DNA of 64,000 nucleotides, taken from Cutibacterium equinum (lineage in GTDB: Bacteria; Actinomycetota; Actinomycetes; Propionibacteriales; Propionibacteriaceae). The notes under the pieces were generated by a model, which was given only the letters and a program-made list of their open reading frames with translations, was not told the DNA's origin and did not search any database. The translations under genes and the position numbers were made by a program. Location: the NCBI RefSeq assembly GCF_028021195.1, contig NZ_CP115668.1, forward strand, positions 1,240,001 through 1,304,000. The letters are read 5' to 3'. Of this stretch, positions 8,809-18,217 are shown piece after piece. Positions within the stretch are counted from its first letter, which is position 1. Every line of letters starts with the position of its first letter.

Positions 8809-10090
8809 CCACCAACGCACCTGGACCGCCCCGCGAGTCGACCATCGTCTCGCGGGGCGTGTCGTCGTCCCGGGGTCCAAGTCCCAGACGAACCGCGCCC
8901 TTGTTCTCGCTGCACTCGCCGACGGGCCCAGCGTCCTCGACGGTGTCCTCACCTCGCGTGACTGTGACCTCATAACTGCGGGGCTGCGCCAGCTGGGAAC
9001 CGATGTCCAACCTGTTGGCCCATCCTCAGTTCGGGTCGTGCCTGGCATGGCGAGACCTGCCGGACCGATTGACTGCGGCCTTGCAGGTACCGTCATGAGG
9101 TTCCTGCCGGTGGTCGCAGCACTTGTCCCGGGCACCACCCGATTTGTTGGTGACGAGGAGGCGTCCCGACGTCCTGTCAAACCCCTTCTCGACGCCTTGG
9201 GACAACTCGGTGTCACGGTCGACGCTGACCATCTGCCCTTCGCCATGACGGCCCCGGAACGTCTCGGTGGCCCTGAGGTGACGATTGACTCCTCGGCGTC
9301 GAGCCAATTCATCTCGGCATTGCTGCTGGCCGCTGCTCGTTTTCCGCGCGGCATTGATCTTCGCCACGACGGAGGTTCTGTGCCCTCAGCTCCCCACATC
9401 GCCATGACCTGCCGAATGCTGGCCGAGCGTGGCGTCACGGTGATCAGCGACGAGCCCTGTCACTGGGTCGTGCGCCCCGGCCCCATCCACGCTGCCGACG
9501 ACGTCATCGAGCCAGATCTCACGAATGCGGCCGTCTTCCTTGCTGCGGCCTTAGTGGCCGGTGGATCCGTGACGGTGCCGACGTGGCCCGACTCCACCGA
9601 CCAGCCTGGGGCACAGTTCATCGAGATCGCCACGACGATGGGAGCCCACGTCACTCGTCGCGAGGGGTCCATGACCCTGGAGTCCCCCGGATGGGGAGCC
9701 CTCCAACCCGTTGACGTCGACTTGCACGAGGCCAGTGAGCTCACCCCCGTGGTGGCCGCCGTCGCGTCTGTGACCCAAGGACCCTCGCGTATCCGTGGGG
9801 TCGCACACATTCGTGGCCACGAAACTGACCGCCTCACCGCTCTGGAGCATGAATTGTCGCATCTGGGGGTCGCCATCCGGCAGACCGACGACGGGCTGGA
9901 GATCGACGGTCACGGCGCCGACCGCCTTCATGGCGGATTGTTCGAGTGTCATGCCGACCACCGAATGGCTCACGCCGGGGCACTCCTGGGGTTGGCCGTC
10001 GACGGAATCGAACTCGACGACATCGCGTGCACCTCAAAGACCATGCCCCAGTTCCCACAGATGTGGGCTGACCTGGTCAAGGAGGCCTGA
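8798..10090 (+). CDS. aroA: 3-phosphoshikimate 1-carboxyvinyltransferase (EPSP synthase)
   Basis: 430 residues, full length for the family. It transfers enolpyruvate from PEP to shikimate-3-phosphate in aromatic amino acid synthesis. The phosphate-binding start is GSKSQTNRALVLAALADG, the second family block is CGLAGTVMRFLP, and the late HRMAHAGALLGLAVDG and SKTMPQFPQMW are also conserved. The start is a GTG inside the end of doxX; the stop is directly followed by the GTG of rsgA, so translation is probably coupled. The aroA-rsgA pair is conserved in actinobacteria. Confidence 0.96.
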   Translation: MLTDHQRTWTAPRVDHRLAGRVVVPGSKSQTNRALVLAALADGPSVLDGVLTSRDCDLITAGLRQLGTDVQPVGPSSVRVVPGMARPAGPIDCGLAGTVMRFLPVVAALVPGTTRFVGDEEASRRPVKPLLDALGQLGVTVDADHLPFAMTAPERLGGPEVTIDSSASSQFISALLLAAARFPRGIDLRHDGGSVPSAPHIAMTCRMLAERGVTVISDEPCHWVVRPGPIHAADDVIEPDLTNAAVFLAAALVAGGSVTVPTWPDSTDQPGAQFIEIATTMGAHVTRREGSMTLESPGWGALQPVDVDLHEASELTPVVAAVASVTQGPSRIRGVAHIRGHETDRLTALEHELSHLGVAIRQTDDGLEIDGHGADRLHGGLFECHADHRMAHAGALLGLAVDGIELDDIACTSKTMPQFPQMWADLVKEA

Positions 10091-11092
10091 GTGTCACCGC
10101 GACGTCTGGCTTCCTCAGGAATCGACACCGGCGACTGGTCCTCCTATGACCGCCCGCGTCGCCGTACCAAGCCGCGAACCAAACAGCGGCCAGATCACTC
10201 ATCGCTGCCCATCGGAACCGTCATCACCATCGACAGGGGCCGCTATCGATGCCGTCTTGACGACGACGTCGAAGTCATCGCCGCCAAGGCGCGACAACTC
10301 GGACGCAAGTCGGTCATCGTCGGGGACAAGGTGCGTCTTGACGGAGATGTCTCGGGCGCCGAGGGGACGTTGGCCAGAATCGTCCACACCGAGGATCGGG
10401 CCACCGTCCTGCGCCGCACAGCCGATGACACCGATCCGCATGAGCGTCCCATCGTCGCCAATGCCGATCAGGTCGTCATCGTCACCGCCCTCGCCGATCC
10501 CCCGCCGCGTCCGGGGATGATTGACCGCATTCTGGTGGCGGCCCATGCCGCTGGGGTCTCCCCCATCCTCTGCCTCACCAAGGCCGATCTGGCATCCGGG
10601 GATGACTTCGTGGAGTTGTACTCGGATTTGGGGATTCCGGTTGTCACCAGTCGCCCTGGCGGTGACCTAAGGGATCTTCACGAGTTGCTGGACGGCAAGA
10701 TCAGCGTGCTCGTCGGCCATTCCGGGGTCGGGAAATCGACCCTCATCAATGCCTTGGTTCCCGGTGTCCACAGAGTCACCGGACACGTCAACGACGTCAC
10801 CGGACGTGGCCGTCACACCTCCACGAGTGCCGAAGCCATCCCGCTGCCCCAGGGCGGCTGGATCATCGACACCCCCGGGGTGCGGTCATTCGGTCTGTCC
10901 CATGTTGAGCCCGACGACATCCTCGCCGGCTTCGAGGAACTGAACGAGGTTGCCCTCGATTGCCCACGCGGATGCCGCCACGGTGACGACAGCCCCGAAT
11001 GTGCCATCGACAAGGCTCTCGCTGCGGGAAAGGTGCGGCCGTCCCGGGTGGAGTCGTTGCGCCGTCTGTTGAGCGCTACCGCCCCGCGCTGA
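10091..11092 (+). CDS. rsgA: Ribosome small-subunit-dependent GTPase A
   Basis: 333 residues, with the circularly permuted GTPase order G4 (LTKADL), G1 (GHSGVGKSTLIN), then G3 (DTPGVRSFG), after an N-terminal OB fold (~40-110). The C-terminal zinc knuckle reads CPRGCRHGDDSPEC. RsgA acts late in 30S assembly and releases RbfA. It starts GTG, immediately after the aroA stop. It converges with the S10 peptidase gene. Confidence 0.95.
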   Translation: MSPRRLASSGIDTGDWSSYDRPRRRTKPRTKQRPDHSSLPIGTVITIDRGRYRCRLDDDVEVIAAKARQLGRKSVIVGDKVRLDGDVSGAEGTLARIVHTEDRATVLRRTADDTDPHERPIVANADQVVIVTALADPPPRPGMIDRILVAAHAAGVSPILCLTKADLASGDDFVELYSDLGIPVVTSRPGGDLRDLHELLDGKISVLVGHSGVGKSTLINALVPGVHRVTGHVNDVTGRGRHTSTSAEAIPLPQGGWIIDTPGVRSFGLSHVEPDDILAGFEELNEVALDCPRGCRHGDDSPECAIDKALAAGKVRPSRVESLRRLLSATAPR

Positions 11093-11105
11093 GCAGGGCG
11101 GTAGC
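11075..11105. terminator. Hairpin between convergent rsgA and S10 peptidase genes
   Basis: Perfect 10-base arms, GCTACCGCCC and GGGCGGTAGC, enclose the rsgA stop codon. There is no T run. It may serve as a terminator in both directions. Confidence 0.5.
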
Positions 11106-11113
11106 GGCGTCAT

Positions 11114-12631
11114 TCACTGGCTGTCGTCCCCGTCGTCAGCGGCACTCTCCTCGAGTACCTCAGCAACAGGGCGTCCACTGGTACGACGGATGAAGGCCGC
11201 GATGCCATCAGCCTCCTCGTCCCGGCAACCGAGGTACGGCATGTGACCGGTGTCGAAGAAGGCCTCCTCGATGCGATCAAAGGCATTGTCATCAAGCTTG
11301 AGGTGATTGATGGTGTCGCGGGCCGCGAAATATGGGGTGGCCAGGTCGTAGTGGGCGTACTCGACGCGCACGTGGATGCCCTTCTGCGCTCGCATCACCC
11401 GTTCCAGCTTGTCAGTGACGTTGACTGGACGGCCCTGGAACTCCTTGTAATTCCAGTTCTTATACAACGGCAGGCCCAGGTTGTACTGGGATTCCGTGGT
11501 CACCTCGAGTTCGCTGCGCAGATAGTGCTGGAAGCCGTGGATGAAGGCGGCGCCGGTGTCGTCCCCACTGGGGTCCGTGTCGGCGATCTCGTCGCTGCGC
11601 TTCGGCAACGCGCCCTTGTACCGGCCGTCGATACGACCCACGACCTGACCTTGGCTACGCAGCAACTCGGTGCAGAAGCGCATGTGCTCGATGCGCAGGT
11701 CAGTACGCTCGATGTAGCTGATGTCCAGGCCGGTGAGTTGAGACAGGGTCGCCTCGACCTGAGCCCTCTCGGCTGGCTCGAGGCGATGCCCGGCTGCCAG
11801 GGCCTGACGGTAGGGACCATCAGCGAACTCCTCGGCCTGCGCAAGGACGTCTTCCAGACTGCGATCAGAGTTGTGGCCGTGGTAATGGGCGACGGCGGCG
11901 TAGGTCGGCAAGAAGTCGATGCAGGCACGATCCCAGGTGAGATCCTCGAAGTCCTGGTTGCCGAAATCAAGCACGGACGAGACCAGGATGATGCCGTTGA
12001 GGTACATCGAGAAGGTGTCTTGCAGGCGCTGGGCAACGCTGACAGCTCGCACAGTTCCGTAGGACTCGCCCAGCAGATACAGCGGGCTGGCCCACCTGCC
12101 ATGACGGGTGACCCACAGTCGAATGAGTTCGCTGACGAGTTCGACGTCCTTGCTCCAGCCGTGCCACTGGTTGGGGTCCTCGCCGTCGACGACTCGAGAG
12201 TATCCGGTGGACATCGCATCGATGACGACGAGGTCGGTCTCCCGAAGCAGCGTGTGCTCGTTGTCCATGAGGTGGAACGGCGGGGTGGCTGGTTCCTCAG
12301 GGGTTCCCGGGTCAACCACGCGCGGGCCAACCAGGCCCATGTGCAGCCACACCGACGATGAGCCCGGACCGCCGTTGAACACGAAGGTCAACGGGCGCGT
12401 GGTCGGGTCGGTGTCGTCGAGGGTGTAGGCGGTGACACCCATGAGAGCCTGCGGGGTATGGGCGGTGAACGCATTGTTGGTGAGCTTCTCGGCGCCCAGG
12501 ACGATACGTCCGGTGGTTGCGGTGTAACTCAGGTCGCCGTCAACGGTGGACACGGTGTGGTGGGTGGTCACCAGGTCGTCGGTCGGACGTGGCGTCTCGG
12601 CGGGCTTGGTGGGGGTTTCGTCTGTCGTCAT
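11114..12631 (-). CDS. S10-family serine carboxypeptidase
   Basis: 505 residues. The oxyanion block FNGGPGSSSVWLHMGL, the nucleophile elbow LLGESYGTVRA (Ser in GESYG), the acid region AHYDLATPYFA and the catalytic His in DTGHMPYL give a full S10 triad in order. Such enzymes remove C-terminal residues from peptides. No signal peptide is seen at the N-terminus (MTTDETPTKPAETPRPTDD), so it may be cytosolic, unlike most eukaryotic members. It is divergent from hisN with an 80-base gap. Confidence 0.88.
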   Translation of the reverse strand: MTTDETPTKPAETPRPTDDLVTTHHTVSTVDGDLSYTATTGRIVLGAEKLTNNAFTAHTPQALMGVTAYTLDDTDPTTRPLTFVFNGGPGSSSVWLHMGLVGPRVVDPGTPEEPATPPFHLMDNEHTLLRETDLVVIDAMSTGYSRVVDGEDPNQWHGWSKDVELVSELIRLWVTRHGRWASPLYLLGESYGTVRAVSVAQRLQDTFSMYLNGIILVSSVLDFGNQDFEDLTWDRACIDFLPTYAAVAHYHGHNSDRSLEDVLAQAEEFADGPYRQALAAGHRLEPAERAQVEATLSQLTGLDISYIERTDLRIEHMRFCTELLRSQGQVVGRIDGRYKGALPKRSDEIADTDPSGDDTGAAFIHGFQHYLRSELEVTTESQYNLGLPLYKNWNYKEFQGRPVNVTDKLERVMRAQKGIHVRVEYAHYDLATPYFAARDTINHLKLDDNAFDRIEEAFFDTGHMPYLGCRDEEADGIAAFIRRTSGRPVAEVLEESAADDGDDSQ

Positions 12632-12711
12632 GATCTCAGCCTAGGGGCGTTGGTACCAGACCACCTGGGTTTTGGTGTCCTCGATGCCACAGCCACCAGT
12701 AGGGTGAGGGC

Positions 12712-13500
12712 ATGGCCGACCACACCGATGACCTCCGCCTGGCGCACATCCTTGCTGACAATGCCGACTCCTTGACGATGTCTCGGTTCGGCGCCCGTGA
12801 CCTGACCGTCTCGACCAAGCCCGATCGCTCTGAGGTGACCGACGCCGATCTGGCCGTTGAGGATTCGATTCGCCGCACCTTGTCACGGATGCGCTCCCGA
12901 GATGCTATTCATGGCGAGGAACGGGGCGACACCGGCGAGGGGCCGCGTCGCTGGATCATTGATCCGATTGACGGTACCGCGAATTTCCTGCGCGGAGTGC
13001 CTGTGTGGGCGTCTCTCATCGCGCTCAGCGTCGAGGATGAGATCGTCGCGTCCGTCGTGTCAGCTCCCGCCCTGAATCGTCGCTGGTGGGCAGCAAAGGG
13101 GTCAGGAGCATGGACCGGCAAGTCGCTTGCCTCGGCAACCCCTATTCACGTGTCCAATGTGCGCAACCTCCACGACGCCTTTTTGTCCTATTCCTCCCTC
13201 CACGGATGGGTGGAGAGCGGACGTGGTCGCGGGTTCGGTGAACTCATGAGATCGGTCTGGCGTACCCGTGCGTTTGGTGATTTCTGGTCGTACATGATGG
13301 TGGCTGAAGGAGTCGTCGACCTGGCATGCGAACCGCAATTGGGACTCCACGACATGGCTGCCCTTGACGTCATCGTCACCGAAGCCGGCGGCAGATTCAC
13401 TGGTCTTGACGGTAAGCACGGCCCGTGGTCAGGAAATGCCCTGGCATCCAATGGATTCCTGCACGACGACGCCTTGGCCCTGATCCAGCCTGTGGAGTGA
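12712..13500 (+). CDS. hisN: Inositol-monophosphatase-family histidinol-phosphatase
   Basis: 262 residues. The Mg-binding signature WIIDPIDGTANFLRG and the C-terminal block GLHDMAALDVIVTEAGGRF identify the FIG/IMPase superfamily. The N-terminal SRFGARDLTVSTKPDRSEVT matches actinobacterial HisN, which dephosphorylates histidinol phosphate. A general inositol phosphatase remains possible. The gene is monocistronic and converges with serA. Confidence 0.85.
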   Translation: MADHTDDLRLAHILADNADSLTMSRFGARDLTVSTKPDRSEVTDADLAVEDSIRRTLSRMRSRDAIHGEERGDTGEGPRRWIIDPIDGTANFLRGVPVWASLIALSVEDEIVASVVSAPALNRRWWAAKGSGAWTGKSLASATPIHVSNVRNLHDAFLSYSSLHGWVESGRGRGFGELMRSVWRTRAFGDFWSYMMVAEGVVDLACEPQLGLHDMAALDVIVTEAGGRFTGLDGKHGPWSGNALASNGFLHDDALALIQPVE

Positions 13501-13599
13501 AGTCCTGTCGACGTCAAGAGATTCTGGCCGCTCCCACGGTCGAGATCAGGAAAAGCGATCCGGTGACGATCATTGGCCCGCTTCCCGTGGTCGTCGACA

Positions 13600-14790
13600 T
13601 CACAGGATTCGAGCTCGAATTGTCCCTTCCAGATCAGTGACATTGGCCAGCAGTCCACGATCAGTCTCGGCGATGTCGAGGACGCAATAGCCAAGCTCCC
13701 CCTTGGTGGCCAACGCCTGATACGTGACGTTTCCGCCCTGGTCGGCGACGAGTCGGTTCAGCGTGGCCATCACGCCGGGGATATTGCGATGGAGGTGGCC
13801 AATACGGGCACCCGTACGCTGTGAAGGCGTGATGCCGGGCATGTTGACGCTCATCAAGGTTGCACCATTTTCGACGTAATCGATGAGCTTCCCGGCGACG
13901 TATCGGCCGATGTCGATCTGGGCCTCTTGGGTGGAGCCTCCAATATGGGGAGTCAGAATGACATTGTCCAACTCACGTAGCGGGGACACGAACGGTTTCT
14001 CACCGGATGTAGGTTCCTCGGGGTAGACGTCAACACCGGCCCCCGCAATGTGGCCGGTGCGCAAATTGTCGACCAGGGCGTCAATATCGACGACCTGGCC
14101 GCGAGAAAGATTGAGGAACAACGAACGTGGCTTCATCATGGCGAACTCAGGCGCCCCGATGAGGTTGTTGTTGCTCGGGCGTCCATCCACGTGCACGGAC
14201 ACTGTGTCCACACTACCCAGCAGCTCTTCCATGGACTCGCATTTGTGGGCGTTGCCCATCGGCAACACGTCAGCGATGTCGTAAAAAAAGACCTGCATAC
14301 CCATGGCTTCAGCCACGACGGACAGCTGCTGGCCAATGTTGCCATATCCAATGATTCCGAGACGACGACCGCGGATTTCGTGGGAGCCAATGGCGGATTT
14401 GCGCCACACCCCGTTGTGCATCTGAGTGTTGCGGTCACCAAGACGTCGTGCCAGGGCAATGATCTCAGCCATCACGAGTTCGACAACTGAACGGGTGTTG
14501 GAGTATGGGGCGTTGAATGCCGGAACGCCCACCTGTGCCATGGCGGCCAGGTCCATCTGGTTCGTGCCGATGCAGAAGGCACCCACAGCGGTGAGGTTGT
14601 CCCCACATGCCTCAACGACTCGGCGAGTGAGGCGAGTGCGCGATCTGATACCCAGCAGATCAACCCCGTCGAGGGCACTGATGAGGTCATCCTCGTCAAG
14701 GGCTTCACTGACTCGCTCGACCTCATAGCCGGCGTGTTTCAGGGTGCGAATGGCTTCGTCGTGGATGTTTTCGAGCAGGAGCGCCTTCAT
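13600..14790 (-). CDS. serA: D-3-phosphoglycerate dehydrogenase (short ACT-domain form)
   Basis: 396 residues. The NAD-binding core holds GRRLGIIGYGNIGQQLSVVA, the catalytic block follows (LSRGQVVDIDAL, VYPEEPTSGE) with His in LTPHIGGSTQEAQ. A C-terminal ACT domain (~325-396, RIGHLHRNIPGVMATLNRL) probably senses serine. It makes 3-phosphohydroxypyruvate, the first step of serine synthesis. The length matches E. coli-type SerA rather than the longer actinobacterial form. The ABC transporter operon lies 47 bases upstream on the same strand. Confidence 0.94.
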   Translation of the reverse strand: MKALLLENIHDEAIRTLKHAGYEVERVSEALDEDDLISALDGVDLLGIRSRTRLTRRVVEACGDNLTAVGAFCIGTNQMDLAAMAQVGVPAFNAPYSNTRSVVELVMAEIIALARRLGDRNTQMHNGVWRKSAIGSHEIRGRRLGIIGYGNIGQQLSVVAEAMGMQVFFYDIADVLPMGNAHKCESMEELLGSVDTVSVHVDGRPSNNNLIGAPEFAMMKPRSLFLNLSRGQVVDIDALVDNLRTGHIAGAGVDVYPEEPTSGEKPFVSPLRELDNVILTPHIGGSTQEAQIDIGRYVAGKLIDYVENGATLMSVNMPGITPSQRTGARIGHLHRNIPGVMATLNRLVADQGGNVTYQALATKGELGYCVLDIAETDRGLLANVTDLEGTIRARIL

Positions 14791-14836
14791 GGTGGTCAGT
14801 GTATGGAAATCTCAAGGCTGAATGACTGGCCTCGTC

Positions 14837-15622
14837 TCAGTGGGTGGAATCGCCCACACGGATGCGAGGAATCGCTGTCAACAATTCCTGGGTGACCTCG
14901 TGCTGCGGATCGCGGTACACGTCGGAAAGACGGCCTCTCTCGACGACGCGACCCCTACTCATGACGGCCACGGTGTCGCACAGGTGGCGGACCACGGCCA
15001 AGTCGTGGGAGACGAAGACCATCGTCAATCCCCGTTGGCGCACCAAGTCGTTGAGCAGGTTGAGCACCTGTGCACGCACGGACACGTCGAGGGCGGACAC
15101 CGGTTCATCAGCCAACAGGATGTCAGGTTGCGTGACCAAAGCCCTGGCAATGGCAATGCGTTGGCGCTGGCCACCAGAGAACTCGTGGGGAAACCGGGTG
15201 GCGGACTCGGGATCCAGGCCGACGTCCATCATGACCTTGGCCAGCCGGTCCTGACGCTCCTGACGTGTCATCGTGCGCGCAACCGGGGACCGCAGTGGCT
15301 CAGTGATTGCCCTGCCGATGTTCATACGCGGGTCGAGGGAGGAGCGTGGGTCTTGGAAGACCATCGCCACCGACCGGCGCACATCGCGCACTGCCTCGTT
15401 GTCGCTGAGGGATCGCCCTCGGAAGCGAACTACTCCAGAATCTGGCCGGAGCAAGGCCATCATGACTTTCAGCAGGGTGGACTTGCCCGACCCAGACTCC
15501 CCCACCAGGCCGAGCCGTTCCCCCTCATCGACGTGCAGGGACACCCCGTCCAGGGCGTCAATTCCGCCGCTGTGCGGCCCAAGGTGCAGATGCAGGTCCT
15601 CGACCTCGATTTGAGTGCTCAT
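14837..15622 (-). CDS. ABC transporter ATP-binding protein (DppF/OppF-like)
   Basis: 261 residues. Walker A is [11 protein letters not shown], the signature is SGGQRQRIAIARAL and Walker B is ILLADEPVSALD. It is the last gene of the five-gene peptide-type operon. ATG at 15622 shares a base with the previous stop (TGATG); a TTG one codon upstream is less likely. Together with its partner it should power import of oligopeptides, nickel complexes or similar ligands; substrate cannot be read from sequence. Confidence 0.88.
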   Translation of the reverse strand: MSTQIEVEDLHLHLGPHSGGIDALDGVSLHVDEGERLGLVGESGSGKSTLLKVMMALLRPDSGVVRFRGRSLSDNEAVRDVRRSVAMVFQDPRSSLDPRMNIGRAITEPLRSPVARTMTRQERQDRLAKVMMDVGLDPESATRFPHEFSGGQRQRIAIARALVTQPDILLADEPVSALDVSVRAQVLNLLNDLVRQRGLTMVFVSHDLAVVRHLCDTVAVMSRGRVVERGRLSDVYRDPQHEVTQELLTAIPRIRVGDSTH

Positions 15623-16431
15623 CAATCCTCCAACACGATCGTCGTGCCCGGCTCGACGAGGTCAAGTCGGGCGGCCCGCAGCAGCCGCCGAGTGTAGGGG
15701 CGTTGAGGGTCGGACAGGATCTTGGCCGCCGGACCAGTTTCGACGACCTTTCCCGAAGCCATGACGATGAGGTTGCGGCTGATGTGGGACACCACCGCCA
15801 GGTCATGGGTGATGAACACACAGGCTGCGCCCACGGAGGCGAGGACCTCGTCAATGGTCTTGAGGACCTGGGCCTGAACCGTCACGTCAAGGGCTGTCGT
15901 CGGTTCGTCGCAGATGAGCAGGTCGGGGGAATTGATCAAGGCCATGGCAAGCAGAACCCTCTGGCGCTGGCCACCAGAGAGCTGGTGTGGGTAGGAGTTG
16001 GCCACTCGGGCGGGATCCTCAATGCCAACCTGATCAAGCATCTCCAGGACGCGATCATGGGCCCGGCCTCGCGCAACAGCACGGTGCAGCAAGGGAACCT
16101 CGCCGACTTGCCGTCCGACCTTCATCGTCGGGTCCAGTGCTGTCATGGGTTCCTGGAACACCATGCCGATACTGCTACCTCGCAACGCGGACATGGCTCG
16201 ATCGCTGGCTCCGACAAGCTCCTCACCGCGCCAACGGATGGATCCCGACACATGGGCGTTGCCCGGCAGCAGACCCATGATCGCCAGGGCAGTGACAGAC
16301 TTGCCGGACCCAGACTCACCGATGAGGCCGAGGCGCTCACCAGGGTCCACGGACCAGCTGACATGATCGACGGCGACTCGACGGTGCCGTCCGAAATCGA
16401 CAACGAGATCGTTGACTTCCAGAAGCGCCAT
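15622..16431 (-). CDS. ABC transporter ATP-binding protein (DppD/OppD-like)
   Basis: 269 residues. Walker [19 protein letters not shown], signature [15 protein letters not shown], Walker [15 protein letters not shown]. The C-terminal extension past the switch His ([14 protein letters not shown]) with [19 protein letters not shown] is typical for the peptide-import ATPases. Start and stop both overlap neighbouring genes by one base, which indicates coupled translation. Confidence 0.88.
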   Translation of the reverse strand: MALLEVNDLVVDFGRHRRVAVDHVSWSVDPGERLGLIGESGSGKSVTALAIMGLLPGNAHVSGSIRWRGEELVGASDRAMSALRGSSIGMVFQEPMTALDPTMKVGRQVGEVPLLHRAVARGRAHDRVLEMLDQVGIEDPARVANSYPHQLSGGQRQRVLLAMALINSPDLLICDEPTTALDVTVQAQVLKTIDEVLASVGAACVFITHDLAVVSHISRNLIVMASGKVVETGPAAKILSDPQRPYTRRLLRAARLDLVEPGTTIVLED

Positions 16432-17243
16432 CAGCGGACCTCCCGCAATCTCGGATCCAGGAAATCACGCAACCCGTCTCCCAGGAGAGTGAATCCCATG
16501 ACGGCCCCGGCGATCGCCAGGGCAGGTGCCACGATCAGCCACGGGCTGTCGAAGACGTACACCTGGGCATCACGCAGCATTCGACCCCAGGTGGCGACGG
16601 TTGCGGGGGTGGCCAGACCGAGATAACTCAGCGCAGCCTCCGCCAGGATCGCCGTGCCGTAGGACACCGAGGCCTGCACGCCAATCAGCGGGGCGATATT
16701 GGGCAACACGTGGTTGTAGGCGATCGAATGCCATGACATTCCCGAACTGCGCGCCGCGACGACGTAGTCCTGGGCCAGGATCTGTCGGCTGGCCGTTCTC
16801 GTGATGCGCGCAAACACCGGAATCGTCGAGACACCGATGGCGACCATGCCGGTCAGGGTTGATCCGCCCACTGCCGCAGCCAGAATGATGGCCAACAACA
16901 AGGCTGGGAAGGCGTACAGCAGATCGGCAGCTCGTCCCACGATGGTGGACCAGGGCCGAGGCAGCATGGCAGATGTCACACCCCACGGCACCCCGATTCC
17001 GGCAGCGATGAGGACCGACACCACTCCTACGAGCAGACAGGTACGAGCGCCCACGAGCATCCGAGATGCAATGTCGGAACCGAAGCCGTCAGTTCCGAGC
17101 CAATGCTGACTACTGGGCCCCAGAAGACGATCTGCCGGCACGACGAGGTTGGGATCGTATGGCGTCCACAGCGCTGACGTGATCCCAGCCACGACGACCA
17201 AGCCGACCAGAACACACCCAATGACCAGACCTGCCCTCCTCAT
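16431..17243 (-). CDS. ABC transporter permease (DppC-like)
   Basis: 270 residues with about six membrane segments and the typical N-terminal block LLGPSSQHWLGTDGFGSDIA followed by SRMLVGARTCLLVG. The EAA-like loop (AARSSGMSWHSIAYNHVLPN) contacts the ATPases. It overlaps the DppB-like gene by four bases (ATGA). Confidence 0.88.
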   Translation of the reverse strand: MRRAGLVIGCVLVGLVVVAGITSALWTPYDPNLVVPADRLLGPSSQHWLGTDGFGSDIASRMLVGARTCLLVGVVSVLIAAGIGVPWGVTSAMLPRPWSTIVGRAADLLYAFPALLLAIILAAAVGGSTLTGMVAIGVSTIPVFARITRTASRQILAQDYVVAARSSGMSWHSIAYNHVLPNIAPLIGVQASVSYGTAILAEAALSYLGLATPATVATWGRMLRDAQVYVFDSPWLIVAPALAIAGAVMGFTLLGDGLRDFLDPRLREVR

Positions 17244-18217
17244 GAGCGGTCCTCCTGTCTGGACATGGCGCTGGTACGCAGCCGAGGATCGATGGCCACG
17301 ATGAGGACATCCGTGAGGTACGAGATTGCCAACACGATGGCCACGATGACCATGACAACGTCGCTGACGACCAGCAGATCCCGAGTACCGACGGCGTCAA
17401 GGAGATAAGAGCCCAGACCAGGAATGACGAAAACCTCTTCGACGACAATCGCCCCTACCAGCATTGCGCTGGCCTGCAGACCAAGAACCGTCGCCAAGCT
17501 GATGGAGGCATTGCGCAGTCCATGGCGTTGCAGGGCGGGACGCAGCCGCCAGCCGACAGCACGAGCGGTACGCAGGTGATCGTCAGTGAGAACATCAATG
17601 AAGGCGCTGCGTACATACCGTGTCATCACTGCGGCTTGGACGATGGCCAGGGACAATACCGGGAGGACCAGGTGCCCAGCCCATCCCCCGACGTCCTCGT
17701 GCAGGGGTACGTATCCGCCAGCAGGCAGCCATCCGAGGGTGACCGAGAACAGCAGGATGAGGAGAATCCCGGCAAGGAAGGCTGGAATGCTCATGAGGAC
17801 CTGCGAGACGGCAGAAGCTGCGAATCCACGACCGTCGCGACGATGAACAGCCGCGTAGGCTCCCACCGGCAAGCACACCACCAGGGCCAGCAGCAACGAC
17901 AGTCCGACCAGCCAACCTGTCACCGCCAGTCGTGAGGCAATCTGCGGACCGATCGGTTCAGCAGAAACAATGGAGGTGCCCAGGTCACCCCTGACCAGGG
18001 AGCTGATCCAATCCCAGTAACGCTGAGGCCAGGGCAGATCCAGGCCCAACCGGGTACGCACGGCTGCCGCAGCCTTCGGATCGGCGTTGGTGCCCAGGAT
18101 GACCTGAGCGACGTCGCCGGGCAGCAAGCTGAGAAGGGCAAAGACGATCAAGGATGCAACCAAAAGCCACACCACCAGCTCCCCTAGCGGAAGGAGCACA
18201 CGTTTGACAAAGGTCAC
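17240..18217 (-). CDS. ABC transporter permease (DppB-like)
   Basis: 325 residues, six predicted membrane segments. The DppB N-terminal block is present (LLSLLPGDVAQVILG, LGLDLPWPQRYWDWISSLV, RGDLGTSIVS), as is the loop TARAVGWRLRPALQRHGLRN. It starts at a GTG overlapping the stop of the binding-protein gene (GTGA). Confidence 0.88.
   Translation of the reverse strand: MTFVKRVLLPLGELVVWLLVASLIVFALLSLLPGDVAQVILGTNADPKAAAAVRTRLGLDLPWPQRYWDWISSLVRGDLGTSIVSAEPIGPQIASRLAVTGWLVGLSLLLALVVCLPVGAYAAVHRRDGRGFAASAVSQVLMSIPAFLAGILLILLFSVTLGWLPAGGYVPLHEDVGGWAGHLVLPVLSLAIVQAAVMTRYVRSAFIDVLTDDHLRTARAVGWRLRPALQRHGLRNASISLATVLGLQASAMLVGAIVVEEVFVIPGLGSYLLDAVGTRDLLVVSDVVMVIVAIVLAISYLTDVLIVAIDPRLRTSAMSRQEDRS

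Noticed and set aside
8116-9438. 440-codon minus-strand open frame
   Set aside because: Lies over doxX and aroA, both clear; low-complexity Arg/Ser/Leu content typical of a shadow frame.
11243-12361. 372-codon plus-strand open frame
   Set aside because: Antisense to the S10 carboxypeptidase with its complete catalytic triad.
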